From: Yponomeuta sedellus
Taxonomy: Eukaryota > Arthropoda > Insecta > Lepidoptera > Yponomeutidae
NCBI GenBank assembly: GCA_934045075.1
Contig: OW203731.1
Span: 15,199,062 to 15,263,061 of the forward strand
DNA: 64,000 nt
Direction of reading: 5' to 3'
A program made the translations under genes and the position numbers. Positions within the stretch are counted from its first letter, which is position 1. Each line of letters starts with the position of its first letter. The notes below the pieces were generated by a model. It was not told the DNA's origin. It worked only from the letters and a program-made list of their open reading frames with translations, and did no database searches. Positions 32,154-42,435 of this stretch are shown here, piece by piece.

Positions 32154-32412
32154 CATCCGTGGCGTAATAGTACACACAACTAGGGTGGTAATACAAAGAA
32201 AGGCCGAGATCGCAGAAGTTTGCGGCCCGAGCTGCAAGCGAGGGACGTAAATATGCGATCGAGAGCTTTCTTTATTACCTCCCGTGTTGTGTACATCTTT
32301 TTATGTCTACACTTGGCCAGAAAGCGGCTTTTTCCGTACGCGCAGCGTGCGGAAAAAGCCACTTTATTGCGAGGTGTGGCATAAATATATTTTATATTTA
32401 TGCCACACCTCG
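32154..32412. repeat. Left part of inverted-repeat locus split by the BEL element
   Basis: Bases 32154-32243 are the inverted complement of 41670-41762 on the other side of the BEL element. Inside the spacer are two more hairpins: GGCTTTTTCCG...CGGAAAAAGCC (about 32323-32359) and a perfect 20-bp-arm hairpin with 3-nt loop at 32370-32412, whose right foot (CCTCG) is the BEL target duplication. A degenerate copy of part of the arm also lies at about 32269-32296. Confidence 0.8.
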
Positions 32413-32647
32413 TGTTGGGATTTCCCAATAAGGTGGCAACACCCCGCGGGCGACAGCGGGGTCTGAGGCGGAGAAGGGGTGCGCGCCCGCGCCGCGCTGC
32501 GCCGAGACTCGGGAAAACGCCGCTCAGAAGGGAGCACGCATGTTGCGTTGAATTTTACCTCTTATATTGTACTAATTGTAAACCTATCTAAAGACATTAC
32601 ACGGATTTCTTTTATAAGCAGCAAGATCTTTACTTTTACCCTGGACA
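32413..32647 (+). repeat. BEL 5' LTR
   Basis: 235 bp, TGTTGGGATTTCCC ... CCCTGGACA. Identical in length to the 3' LTR with two substitutions (near 32543 and 32619). Contains a GC-rich segment at 32440-32530, a TTATATTG patch at 32571, and overlaps no other feature. Confidence 0.95.
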
Positions 32648-32650
32648 TAT

Positions 32651-32668
32651 TGGTGACCCCGACGTGAT
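32651..32668 (+). promoter_or_regulatory. BEL primer binding site (tRNA-Trp-like)
   Basis: TGGTGACCCCGACGTGAT starts 3 bp after the 5' LTR. It begins TGG as required for pairing with tRNA 3' CCA, and appears complementary to the 3' end of eukaryotic tRNA-Trp. The tRNA identity is from memory of the family and should be checked. Confidence 0.7.
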
Positions 32669-33798
32669 ACTACTAAGAAGAAATTCGTCTTTCTACTCTC
32701 AACGCAACGTTCCTGTTTCATCTTGCTGCACTGTACAACGACGTGAGAAACCGTGTACCTACCACCTTCGCTTGAACGCAGACGCAACCTACCTAAATAT
32801 CTACGTGATCGCCTGAGTACCTACTATCAGCGAACGACGACGGACGAATCTGACGATACGAGCTACCTAGGTACCTACCTCCGGGCGTCGTCGCGGGTCA
32901 AACTTCTAGATCATCTACTACGTAGCCAGGCTTGGTCGTTTGGGAGTTCGAAGGAAATACCTACCGGTGTGCAAAGTGTGACGTAATTACGCGTTATCGG
33001 TGTTCATGGTTGACTAATGCCTTGTAAGTTACCTACCTTCCTACTTCCATAGCTCGCCACCGCACGCTTCTATTTCACTCCAAGGTACGCATTCTCACGT
33101 TACTTTTCTATTCATGGAGTCAGATTCTTAAATTCTACTTAGGTTAACACAAATGTGTGTTTTCTTGCTGTAACTATTTATCTGAAAGGTAAAATACATA
33201 CTACTGAATTTGGTCTACTACCTAGCTACTAACTAAAATAGGTGCCTCTCTTGTCTTGTTGATGTCTATTATACTAAAAAAGGCCTATTACTAAAATCTG
33301 AGAATAACTACGAGTATTACTATTTGCCTACTCTTGATGAAAAGATAGGTTTATCTAAGCTACTACTTGCCTACTTTACTGCAAAGTCAAGCTGAACTAA
33401 AGCATAAAAAACTCTTAAAACTTCGAAATTCATAGTCTACTATTATACTGCGTCTGAGGACGATTTTTGTAAAGCTTTGCATATTGCTAAAGTACTAACA
33501 CTTCTAGGTCTTCGCGTCGTCGAGACCTCTGCTGCTTGGGTTCTGCTGAGTGCGTGAGTGCTAGCTGCTTACTGGAAAGGGCCGGCATCGCGCGTGAGCT
33601 GCTGACTGAGTTACTTCACTTGCCGCTGTTACAGCGGCCTGCACGGTTTGAACTTATTTTGTACTTACTTGTTGGTCTGTTTGGTTTGTTGCTGTGCCTA
33701 CCTACTATCTTTTGCCACATTGCCACCTACATACAGAGACTACTTACTGATATTTGATTTGCTATTACTAAAATAAGTAGGAAGGTACAATTTGAAAC
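32669..33798 (+). other. BEL 5' untranslated leader
   Basis: About 1.1 kb between primer site and gag start, without domain-bearing ORFs. It would hold packaging signals. A 73-codon open frame at 33536-33757 (Leu-rich) is not supported as a gene. Confidence 0.6.
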
Positions 33799-34456
33799 AT
33801 GGCGGTTTCCTTGGAACAGCTTATTCGCCAACGCACTGCTATTAAGGGAAGAATAACAACCTTTTCTAAGTACTTGGACACTATTGAACTGATTGAAAAA
33901 GAAGAAAACTTTTCTAAAGAGCTACTTTCTGAACTTGAACTAAAGTTAACAAGATTTAAGGACTTGTTGAATCGATTTGATGACTTAAAAAATAATATTG
34001 AGATTTTAGATATTGATCAGATGGGAGAAAATTAAAACATTGAGAGTGAATTCTGCTCAAAGATTGTTATTGCTCAAGGGTTAATTGAAAGAAATACTAA
34101 AACTAATCTGAATGAAACTTCTTCTAATTCCAACCATAACTCTGGCAATGTAAGACTACCAACCATTCAGCTGCCTTCATTTGATGGGCATTATGCCAAA
34201 TGGATGGAGTTCAGGGATACTTTTGATTCTCTAGTGAACAGCAACAGTTCCATTCCTGATATTAACAAGTTTCACTATTTGCGGTCTTCTCTAGAGAAAG
34301 AAGCACTAAATGTTATAAAATCACTGGAATTCAATGCTCGCAACTATAAGTTGGCTTGGGAGCTGCTTGTTGATCGCTATAATAACAACAGATTATTAAT
34401 AAACAATCATTTAAGGGCTCTTTTCACCTTTGAACCTATCATCAAAGAGTCATTTA
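33799..34456 (+). pseudogene. BEL gag, 5' portion
   Basis: Structural protein of the retrotransposon particle. Starts at the ATG at 33799 (MAVSLEQLIRQRTAIKGRI), followed by a coiled-coil-like segment rich in Leu, Glu and Lys. The frame is interrupted by TAA at 34033-34035 but continues in the same frame through LPTIQLPSFDGHYAKWMEF (about 34159-34215), the conserved gag block of BEL elements. It stops at the insertion of the Harbinger-like element at 34457. The remainder resumes at 36672, in a frame consistent with precise insertion with a 3-bp duplication. Confidence 0.88.
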
Positions 34457-35061
34457 GGCCGGTATTACAGAACGATGCTCAAGCACAGATTGATCTCAGA
34501 TCGCCCAATCATTACTTGAGCGCTGAATCGATGCTCAAGCACTCCCTTTATTTTCAAACAGTTCTTGAGTAGAGATCAGCCAATCACTGCTTAAGTAGAG
34601 ATTCAGAACTGCAATCAGATTGTCTATGATCAAAGTTTGTTTTCTATGACAAGAAAAATACAAGTGTTGATTTTTACTCCGTTTTACGCATGTTACAAAA
34701 ACGTGACAATAAAACTTAGTAAATTATGTCAAATATACAGAGGAAACTAGAATAATGTTTAAGTATTCGTAAATAAAATGTTTTTATTTACGAATACTTA
34801 AAAAGTTTATTTATTTAGTTATTAGTTTGTAATGAACCGTATATTTAAAGAAAGCAAAACGTTCACACTTCTTGTTTATTTATTCGCTTTGAGTACAGAA
34901 CGGAACGTAACAAATGTCGATAAAATAATTCTCTTGACGTCTGTGTAATTCTAATTTGTGATTTATTTGTTTACTAAATTACTAATATCTGTACATAGTC
35001 TGTGTGGTTTAATTTGAATATTAATCGCTGTTTTGAAACAAGATGTGAAAAAATGAGAACA

Positions 35062-35688
35062 AGGAACTTCACCATAGTGGAAAGAATCCTCCTTGTAGAA
35101 CATAAAAAGTCAACTTCACTGCAGAGGAGAGGGTCCTCCTCGTAGAAGACAAAAACTCAACTTCATCGCGGTGGAGAGGAACCTGCTCATGGAACATAAA
35201 ACTTCAACTTCACCGCAGTGCAGAGGAACCTGCTCGTTGGACATAAAACTTCAACTTCACCGCAGCGGAGAGGAACCTGCTTGTTGAACATAAAACTTCA
35301 ACTTCACCGCAGTAGAGAAGAACCTGCTCATTGAACATAAAACTTCAACTTCACTGCAGTGAAGAGGAACCTGCTTGTTGGACATAAAACTTCAACTTCA
35401 CCGCAGTAGAGAGGAACCTGCTCATTGAACATAAAACTTCAACTTCACTGCAGTGAAGAGGAACCTGCTCATTGAACATAAAACTTCAACTTCACTGCAG
35501 TGGTGAGGAACCTGCTTGTTGAACATAAACTTTCAACCTCACCGCAGTGGAGAGGAACCTGCTCGGTAAACAGAAAACTTCAACCTCATCGCAGTGGAAA
35601 GGAACCTGCTCGTTGAACACAAAACTTCAACTTCACCACAGTGGAGAGAATCCTCCTCGAGGAAGATAAAAAGTCAACTTCAACACAG
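35062..35688 (+). repeat. 47-bp minisatellite, ~13 copies
   Basis: Unit approximately GAGAGGAACCTGCTC, (A/G)TTGAACATAAAACTTCAAC, TTCACCGCAGTG. The period is exactly 47 in the middle copies, with more diverged units at both ends. 47 is not divisible by three, so it is not a protein repeat. Confidence 0.92.
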
Positions 35689-35787
35689 CGGATTTATAGA
35701 ATATGTGTCAATTATGTTACAAATTTATGAGCAATAAAAAAGCTGAGATTGTTTTACAGATTATTTTATTTATTCCTCTTTGTGAAT

Positions 35788-35960
35788 GTCTTGTTGGCCT
35801 AGCCGCTAAGGCGCTTGGTTACCAAGACCGAGCTTGTGAGTTCGATTCCCACTGTGGGCCTATATATTTGTACAAGTGACCACAGTCTCGGTGTACTTTC
35901 ATGTTTGTGACGTTCTTGCCTGATTATCAAAGTACAGGATATCCTAGTTTGGGACCAGGT
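35788..35960 (+). mobile_element. SINE family E copy
   Basis: tRNA-like head TTGGCCTAGCCGCTAAGGCG ... GTGAGTTCGATTCCCACTG (35791-35860) followed by a body that shares the CATGTTTGTGACGTTCTTG and ATATCCTAGTTTGGGACCAG pattern with family C. Its 3' end abuts the target duplication of the next SINE. Confidence 0.75.
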
Positions 35961-35974
35961 GAAGTGATTGTGTT

Positions 35975-36220
35975 CGTCATCAACCCTTGTATGTCCCCAC
36001 TGCTGGGGCACGGGTCTCTTCCTGCATCGCAAAAAGGTTAAGCCATACTCTACCACGGGGGCCAAGTCCGGGTTGGTGGAGGATTGTAAGACAGTAGCGG
36101 GTCTTACAGTCAGAAGTTATCAAGCCGCCGATAAGGCCTTTGACATGGCTTAACGACTGCCATTATATGACAGCCGGCACCAACGGCTTAACGTACCTTG
36201 CGAAGCACGGAAGCGCTCGC
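35975..36220 (-). mobile_element. 5S-derived SINE (family B), 5'-truncated, with 14-bp TSD
   Basis: GAAGTGATTGTGTT occurs at 35961-35974 and 36221-36234. Minus orientation: begins GCGAGCGCTTCCGTGCTTCG (5S part absent), ends AAGGGTTGATGACG. No poly(A). Shows that 5'-truncated copies arise by retroposition. Confidence 0.93.
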
Positions 36221-36234
36221 GAAGTGATTGTGTT

Positions 36235-36668
36235 GCGTGAAATTTATTCAATGAAACCACCCCAATATTAATGTAATTGTTTTTGCACATAAACACTTAT
36301 TAGAATCCATGCAGTAGGGGTCTTCAGCGTCCCTTAAATGCCTAAGGGGCTGCTGCTATCATTAGCTATTTCGTCATAGTAATCAAGGTTTTCGAACATA
36401 TGAATTTTGCAATAAACATTCCAAATTGACAACTTTAATAACTGGCCGATCGACTCTCAAGCGTGGTTCCGACCACACTTGAGTAAATACAGATTTGATC
36501 TTTACTTAAGTAGAGATTGCTACCCAAGTATCGTTCTCGAATTAGCTATTACTCAGTTGAGTCGCGCTTGATGAATCTCGACTCAAGTAACGTTCTAAAA
36601 TTAAATCCATACTCAAAACTAGTCTTAAGTAGAGATCGGCGCTTGAGTACGCTTCTGTAATACTGGCC
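36235..36668. other. Right part of the Harbinger-like insertion
   Basis: Non-coding. TACTTAAGTAGAGAT-type motifs recur at 36500-36660, mirroring those at 34570-34610, and form the subterminal region. Confidence 0.6.
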
Positions 36669-36671
36669 TTA

Positions 36672-38149
36672 AATCCCTGCGCTTCATGATAGATTATTTC
36701 ACAAAAAACCTACAAGCTCTCAATGCGTTAAATGAACCCACTGATCATTGGGATTCTTTAATTATCTTTATGATGGTGTCAAAGCTAGACGGTGCCACTT
36801 GTGCCAAATGGGAGGAGCAAAAAGGTAATGCTGACTGTACTTGGTCTTTAAAAAACTTTATTGATTTTCTTCGTCACCGTGCTGACATACTAGAAACATT
36901 ACATGGCAATAAAAGCCATAGGCCCACTGAAACTAAAACTCAAAGAAAACCCTTTATTAAGTCAGCCTTTGTGACAAACTCAAGTCTGGCCACTTGCTTT
37001 ATCTGTTCTAAGGATCACCTTGTATACAATTGTGATAAATTTAAGGCTATGTCCTTAGAAGAGAGATTTAATGAAGTCTCAAAGCACAAATTGTGCCTTA
37101 ACTGCCTTCGTCCAGGCCATTTTGCTGCCAACTGCAGACACACACCTTGCATGCTCTGTAAAAGAAAACATAATTTGTTATTGCACAAACAACTCTACTC
37201 TCACCTACCTGCGGGTCATGAACCTAGTACCTCTGCTTCAGTGCCTTCTCAGGGAACTGCACCTACTCACTTATCTGCTGTCACTATGCAAGCTCCTAGT
37301 CGTCCTGGCGCACAGGTACATAACAACTGTGGCCGGGCCTCTACGCAAGATCAACAGGCCCATCTCAAGTGTAGTCGGGCCTCTACTCACGAACTACAGT
37401 CCCATCTCAACTCTGGGTCGGCCCCTACTCAAGATTTACAGGCCCATCCCAACTGCGTTCGGGCCCCTACTCGCGATCTACATGCCCATTCTACTGACAT
37501 AATGGCTCCTACTGCCAATATGCAGGCTACTACTACTGATTCCACTTCCTTGTCTGTGGTGACACCCGCACAAGTTCTATTGTGTACTGCTGAAGTTGAT
37601 CTGCTCGATAAAAGAACTCACAAAACTTACAGTGTGCGGGCTCTCCTGGATAATGGCTCTCAATCTTCCTTCGTATCTGAAAAAATACAAAAAAAATTAA
37701 ATCTTTCTTGTTCCGACACCACGATGTCTATAGCTGGTCTAAATAATAAAGTGACTAATACTACTCAAACTTGCGATGTGACTCTGAAGTCACGCATCAA
37801 CTCTTACCAATTCAAGGTTTCTTGTGTGGTGATACCGCACATTACTGGAATGCTACCTAGTGTAGAGGTAGATCCCTCGAGATTGAACCTGCCTCATCTA
37901 GGATTGGCAGACCCAAGTTTCTATCGCCCCTCAGATATCGATATTTTACTAGGTGCGGATGTATTTTGGGATATAATTGCCTCAAAACAAATTAAACTGG
38001 GTAAAAATCTGCCCACTTTACAAGAGTCCAAGTTGGGTTGGCTAGTATCAGGGCCAACGGGCCAAGGCCTGGTCTCTCGTACTAATTCATACTTCTGCCA
38101 AGAGATAAAGGACTCTGTGGCAAGATTTTGGGAATTGGAAGATCTCTAA
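36672..38149 (+). pseudogene. BEL gag 3' part and aspartic protease
   Basis: Continues gag after the insertion: NLQALNALNEPTDHWDSLII (gag conserved block), then CCHC zinc knuckles for RNA binding (CFICSKDHLVYNC and CLNCLRPGHFAANC, with a further Cys/His cluster CMLCKRKHNLLLH) at about 36990-37190. A Pro/Thr/Ser/His-rich linker with imperfect repeats of about 20 residues (RAPTQDLQAHPNC-like, 37320-37500) follows. Then comes a retropepsin-type protease: ALLDNGSQSSF with the catalytic Asp codon at 37649, where the usual D(S/T)G is DNG. The frame ends at TAA 38147-38149, at the edge of a 29-bp tandem duplication. Confidence 0.9.
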
Positions 38150-38206
38150 GGAAGAGGATTGTGAAAATCATTTAATAAGGAAGAGGATTGTGAAAATCAT
38201 TTTAAT
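38148..38206 (+). repeat. 29-bp tandem duplication at the gag-pol boundary region
   Basis: Two copies of AAGGAAGAGGATTGTGAAAA TCATTT-AAT (38148-38176 and 38177-38206, one extra T in the second). It separates the upstream open frame from the RT frame. Confidence 0.9.
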
Positions 38207-39838
38207 ACTCATACTACCCGTCTAGAGGACGGTCGATTTTCGGTACAAATCCCCTTTAGCGAGCCTCCCGAATGTGCTCTCGGTGACTCTTATCAACACG
38301 CTAAGAAGCGTTTCTACAACTTAGAAAGAAAACTTGCAAAATGCGATATCAAAACGGACTATGCAAATTTCATTGAAGAATATGAGCAGTTAGGACACCT
38401 AACTAACTTAGGTCCGGTAAATGATCACAACTTCAGCTGCTACTATATCCCTCACCATCCTGTTATTCGCCAAAACAGCGAAACTACTCGGCTTAGAGTA
38501 GTCTTTGACGCTTCTTGCAAGACTACTTCTGGAAAGTCACTAAATGACGTTCAACTTGTTGGGCCAGTCGTCCAGAATGATCTAATGACAATACTACTTC
38601 GCTTTCGTCAGTATGCTTACGTAGTAACAGCTGACATTGAAAAAATGTACAGGCAGGTTTCAGTAGATAAATCTCAACGTCACCTGCAACGAATCCTCTG
38701 GAGACAAGATGAGAGTCAGCCCCTCAACGTTTTGCAACTAAATACTCTAACTTATGGGACAGCCCCTTATCTTAGTACTAGATGTCTAGTACAACTCGCA
38801 TCTGAATGTACGGATGAAGCTGTGGCCAATATCATAAAAAATGATTTCTATGTTGATGACCTCAACACTGGTTCGGATTCTAAATCAGTTTTAAAGGCTA
38901 CTATCAAAGGAGTTACTGAAAAACTCACTGAAGGCTGCTTCCCGCTGCGGAAATTTCGCACTAATATTCCCGAAATTCTTGACGATATTCCGTCTATTAG
39001 CCAGTCTCAAGACTTCAGCAAGGAATCCTTTGTGCTAGGGTTAAAATGGACACCTGATTCTGACACATTAAGCTTTTCTGTCGATGCCCAAAACATTGCC
39101 AAAGTTACGAAGCGTTCTATCCTGTCAAACTCTTGAAAGATCTTCGACCCACTTGGCCTTCTGTCAGCTTGTACGATATTCCATAAAATTATTCTGCAGA
39201 AACTTAGGTTAAATAAACTAAACTGGGATGACAATCTACCTGATGACATCAGAAACTCTTGGCTTGACTTTTATAACGACACTAAACACTTTCAAAACAT
39301 AAAAATACCGAGGTATACCCTTTGCGAAGCTCCCACAGAAATAGAGATCCACTGCTTCACTGACGCGTCCCAAGACGCCTATGGTGCATGCATTTACTTA
39401 AAATCTACCAATGCTAAGGGCACACAATCTGTCAACCTGTTGTGCGCCAAAACTAGGGTCAGCCCATTGAAAACTGAAACTATACCCCGCCTTGAACTAC
39501 TGGGTGCACTGCTTGGAGCAAAACTTTATGCCAAGGTTTTGCTATCGCTAAAAATTGCTATTTCTCATTCAATATTTTGGACAGACTCCACCATAGTTTT
39601 AGGATGGTTACACACTGAACCCAAAACTCTTAACACTTACGTATCTAATAGGGTTGAACAAATTCGTGATCTTACTGATAAAAATGCATGGCGTCACGTA
39701 CCTACGGAATTGAATCCAGCCGACATGGCATCTAGAGGTATTCAACCGCGCTTCCTCTCTGGAAATCAATTTTGGTGGCATGGTCCTTTTTTCTTCTCCT
39801 TCGGTCCTTCGTCCTTCCCATTTCTCGTTAAAATCTGA
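38177..39838 (+). pseudogene. BEL reverse transcriptase and RNase H
   Basis: Open from 38177 with one in-frame TGA (39134-39136). The RT includes RLRVVFDAS, YVVTADIEKMYRQV (catalytic Asp of motif A) and the YVDD active site at 38849-38860. The RNase H follows with HCFTDASQDAYGA (Asp at 39362) and IFWTDSTIVLGWL, then WRHVPTELNPADMASRG, all typical of BEL/Pao. The frame runs off at 39838 after about 20 unrelated codons, marking a frame change at about 39780. It would copy element RNA into cDNA in virus-like particles; this copy cannot do so without suppression. Confidence 0.92.
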
Positions 39839-41153
39839 AGATGAATGGCCACCATCAAAATGTACTCCTGTGACGTTACCTGAAACAAACATAAGCTTAA
39901 ACACTAAAATCCTACATAATTACGAGATAACTTTTGAAATATACTCTAAACTCTATAAACTACAAAGAATATTTGCATATGTATTAAGGTTCTTAAATAA
40001 TGCAAAAAAGAATAAAGCTAAAGTAATTGGTGAACTTACCTGCTCTGAATTACATGACTCACTTTCCATGTTGGCCAAAGTTTCACAAAGAGAATTCTTT
40101 TCTAAACAAATACAGTCACTTGAAAATAAGAAACCGTTGGATTCGAAATCTTATGTTCTCTCTTTAAACCCGTTCTTGGACAATCACGGTGTGCTGCGCG
40201 TGGGTGGTCGTATTGACAGCGCGTCACACTGTCCTTATGAGAAAAAACATCCCATCTTATTACATCCTAAACACAAATTTACAAAAATTTTGTTAGAAAG
40301 AGAACACTTTCGACTTCTTCATTGCGGTCCTCAACAACTGTTGAGCTCTATTCGAGAACAGTTTTGGCCTACTGGTGGAAAGGTTTTAGCATCTGCTACT
40401 GTAAGATTGTGTGTTCGCTGTCAACGATTTAAAGCTAAACCTTTACTCCAAATAATGGGTAACTTACCTAAACCTCGTGTGACCCCCGCTCTACCCTTTG
40501 AAACTTGTGGCACCGATTTTGCTGGACCATTTCTCATTCTTAACAGAAAAGGTAGAGGCGCAAGAACCTCAAAATGTTATTTATGTATCTTTGTTTGCTT
40601 CGGCACTAAAGCTGTTCACTTGGAAATCGTAAGCGACATGAGTACCGACGCATTAATTCTATGCTTGCGTAGGTTCATTGCACGACGTGGAAAACCTCAT
40701 ACTATATACTCAGACAATGGCAGAAATTTAGTAGGCGCTAGCAATGTACTGAGCAGGCTACTTAAGACAAATCAAAAACCGGTCAGTGAGTTCGCGTGCG
40801 GTGAAGGTATAAATTTTATTTTTTCTCCAGCTTATGCGCCGCATTTCGGCGGAATCTGGGAGGCCGGGGTCAAGACTGCTAAATTCCATTTAAAACGTGC
40901 GGCTGGAAATACTGGTCTAGTCTTCGAGGAGTTGAATACTTTATTCGCACAAATAGAGGCAATCATGAACTCACGTCCTTTGACATCTATGTCCAATGAC
41001 CCATCGGATTTACTGCCACTCACACCTGGGCACTTTCTTGTGGGCCGACCCTTGACATCATTGCCATCGCCTGTGTCAGATCGAGTCAAACTTACTCGCT
41101 ATCAACTCATCGAGAGGCTGAGACAACACTTCTGGACCCGATGGACGAAATAA
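39780..41153 (+). pseudogene. BEL integrase
   Basis: Open frame after the frame change. An HHCC zinc-binding N-terminus (HFRLLHCGPQQLL ... CVRCQRFKA) is at about 40305-40435. The DDE core has Asp codons at 40515 (GTDFAGP) and 40713 (YSDNGRN) and Glu at 40860 (GIWEAGV), 48 residues between the last two, which fits BEL integrases. Ends at TAA 41151-41153 (after FWTRWTK), where family members normally continue, so the stop looks like a nonsense change. Confidence 0.92.
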
Positions 41154-41453
41154 TACTTATCTTCTCTAAAACAGCGTACCAAATGGAAAACTAAAACGCG
41201 TAATCTTCAACCAGGTGACATGGTTCTAGTTATGGATGCTAACTTGCCACCACTGAAATGGCTGCTCGGTCGTATAAACAGGCTCTATCCAGGCGCCGAC
41301 GGACTGTGCAGAGTAGCCGACGTAAATACTGAAGGAGGAGTTGTTCGACGAGCGCTCTCCAAACTCTGTGCCTTGGAAGGCATTATAGAATCCCATGAGC
41401 TCCTTGGGCAGCAAGCTTCCAAGGGGGGGGAGGATGTTGGGATTTCCCAATAA
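41154..41453 (+). pseudogene. BEL pol C-terminal tail (DUF5641-like)
   Basis: Same frame as the integrase past its TAA: QRTKWKTKTRNLQPGDMVLV, LPPLKWLLGRINRLYPGADG, RVADVNTEGGVVRRALSKLC. This is the chromodomain-like tail found after integrase in BEL elements. The frame runs into the 3' LTR. Confidence 0.85.
41421..41434 (+). promoter_or_regulatory. BEL polypurine tract
   Basis: AAGGGGGGGGAGGA immediately before the 3' LTR, the expected position for plus-strand priming. Confidence 0.85.
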
Positions 41454-41669
41454 GGTGGCAACACCCCGCGGGCGACAGCGGGGTCTGAGGCGGAGAAGGG
41501 GTGCGCGCCCGCGCCGCGCTGCGCCGAGACTCGGGAAAACGCCGCTCAGAAGGGAGCACGCGTGTTGCGTTGAATTTTACCTCTTATATTGTACTAATTG
41601 TAAACCTATCTAAAGACATTACACGGATTTCTTCTATAAGCAGCAAGATCTTTACTTTTACCCTGGACA
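41435..41669 (+). repeat. BEL 3' LTR
   Basis: 235 bp, same ends as the 5' LTR, 2 differences. Confidence 0.95.
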
Positions 41670-41762
41670 CCTCGCTTGCAGCTCGGGCCACAAACTTCTG
41701 CGATCTCGGCCTTTCTTTGTATTACCACCCTAGATGTGTAATGTACTATTACGCCATGGATG
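41670..41762. repeat. Right arm of the inverted-repeat locus
   Basis: Inverted complement of 32154-32243 (CTTGCAGCTCGGGCC..., TTTCTTTGTATTACCACCCT, TACTATTACGCCATGGATG). Confidence 0.85.
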
Positions 41763-42235
41763 ACTGTCTTTCAAAAATTACGAAGGTATGGTTTACCATC
41801 AAAAATGTTTTATTTTATTTTCATTTTAGACTCGAGGAAGATTAACAGCTATTACAAGGTTACAATAAATAAATAGTAAGGACACATTCAATTAAAGGCC
41901 TTCATAACTAGTTTTAGATTAATCTGAACGCAGATAGTTCGCGTGTGATAACCATCATTAAGGTGAACAGAAAATTACACTAAAAATAAAAATATAAAAG
42001 CGGTAATTAATCAATCAAGTTATTTCTGTAATATTTTTAGGGTCCTGTAGACAGCGTAGAATCCTTGACACCTGAATTAGAGATACCACTTTTTGTTCTC
42101 ACCTTCACCGAAGCGTTTCATATCGTCGGATTGGTAGCCTAAAAATATTGTAGGTGTGCAAAGACCGTTTGCGGAGTATATAATATTTAAATCGCTAATG
42201 GAAGCGTGAAATATCATACTTAGACTAAACTGTTT
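41763..42235. other. Unassigned DNA
   Basis: AT-rich; no gene. Confidence 0.4.
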
Positions 42236-42423
42236 TAGATATGTTCTTGAGTGGAGACCGCGACTCGGCAAACGTAGTGTAGGACGCTCTCCGACTAGGT
42301 GGGATGACGATCTGCGAAAAATTGCTGGCAGATGCTACATGTGGCAAGTTAAAGATAGGGCGCTATGGCGCTCATTAGGAGAGGGATAGCCCTCTCCTAA
42401 TGAGCGCCATAGCGCCCTATCTT
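42236..42423. mobile_element. RTE LINE end folded back on itself
   Basis: Plus strand 42240-42390 reads WRPRLGKRSVGR, TRWDDDLRKIAGRCYMW, KDRALWRSLGEG: the same RTE tail as at 19255, 51905 and 59745. At about 42388 it turns into its own reverse complement: 42352-42385 (GATAGGGCGCTATGGCGCTC...) pairs with 42391-42423 with only a few bases between. Perfect hairpin of about 33-35 bp. Confidence 0.88.
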
Positions 42424-42435
42424 TATCTATCTTAT

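Larger units (their letters stand above)
34457..36668. mobile_element. PIF/Harbinger-like non-autonomous element (2,212 bp) inside gag, TSD TTA
   Basis: Inverted ends GGCCGGTATTACAGAA...CTCAAGC and the complement of GGCCAGTATTACAGAAGCG...CTCAAGC; TTA duplicated at 34454-34456 and 36669-36671. The gag frame is consistent across the site if the element and one TTA are ignored, so the ends are right. Subterminal CTTGAGTA/TACTCAAG motifs recur on both sides. No transposase ORF. It contains a hairpin (34757-34802), a 47-bp minisatellite and two SINEs. Confidence 0.88.
32413..41669 (+). mobile_element. BEL/Pao LTR retrotransposon, interrupted and defective
   Basis: 9.26-kb span: LTRs 32413-32647 and 41435-41669, 5-bp TSD CCTCG (32408-32412, 41670-41674), tRNA primer site, gag, protease, reverse transcriptase, RNase H, integrase and C-terminal DUF5641-like tail, with PPT. 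Domain order (protease before RT, RT-RNase H-integrase) and the integrase type are BEL/Pao. Breaks: in-frame TAA at 34033, a 2,212-bp insertion at 34457-36668, a stop plus 29-bp tandem duplication at 38147-38206, in-frame TGA at 39134, a frame change at about 39780-39838, and in-frame TAA at 41151. No envelope-like ORF is seen. Confidence 0.95.

Noticed and set aside
32280..32591. Short Arg-rich frames over the 5' LTR (and the same over the 3' LTR)
   Set aside because: They come from the GC-rich LTR segment and repeat identically in both LTRs.
35062..35688. 47-bp repeats as a CRISPR array
   Set aside because: Units are contiguous without unique spacers and lie in a eukaryotic transposon.
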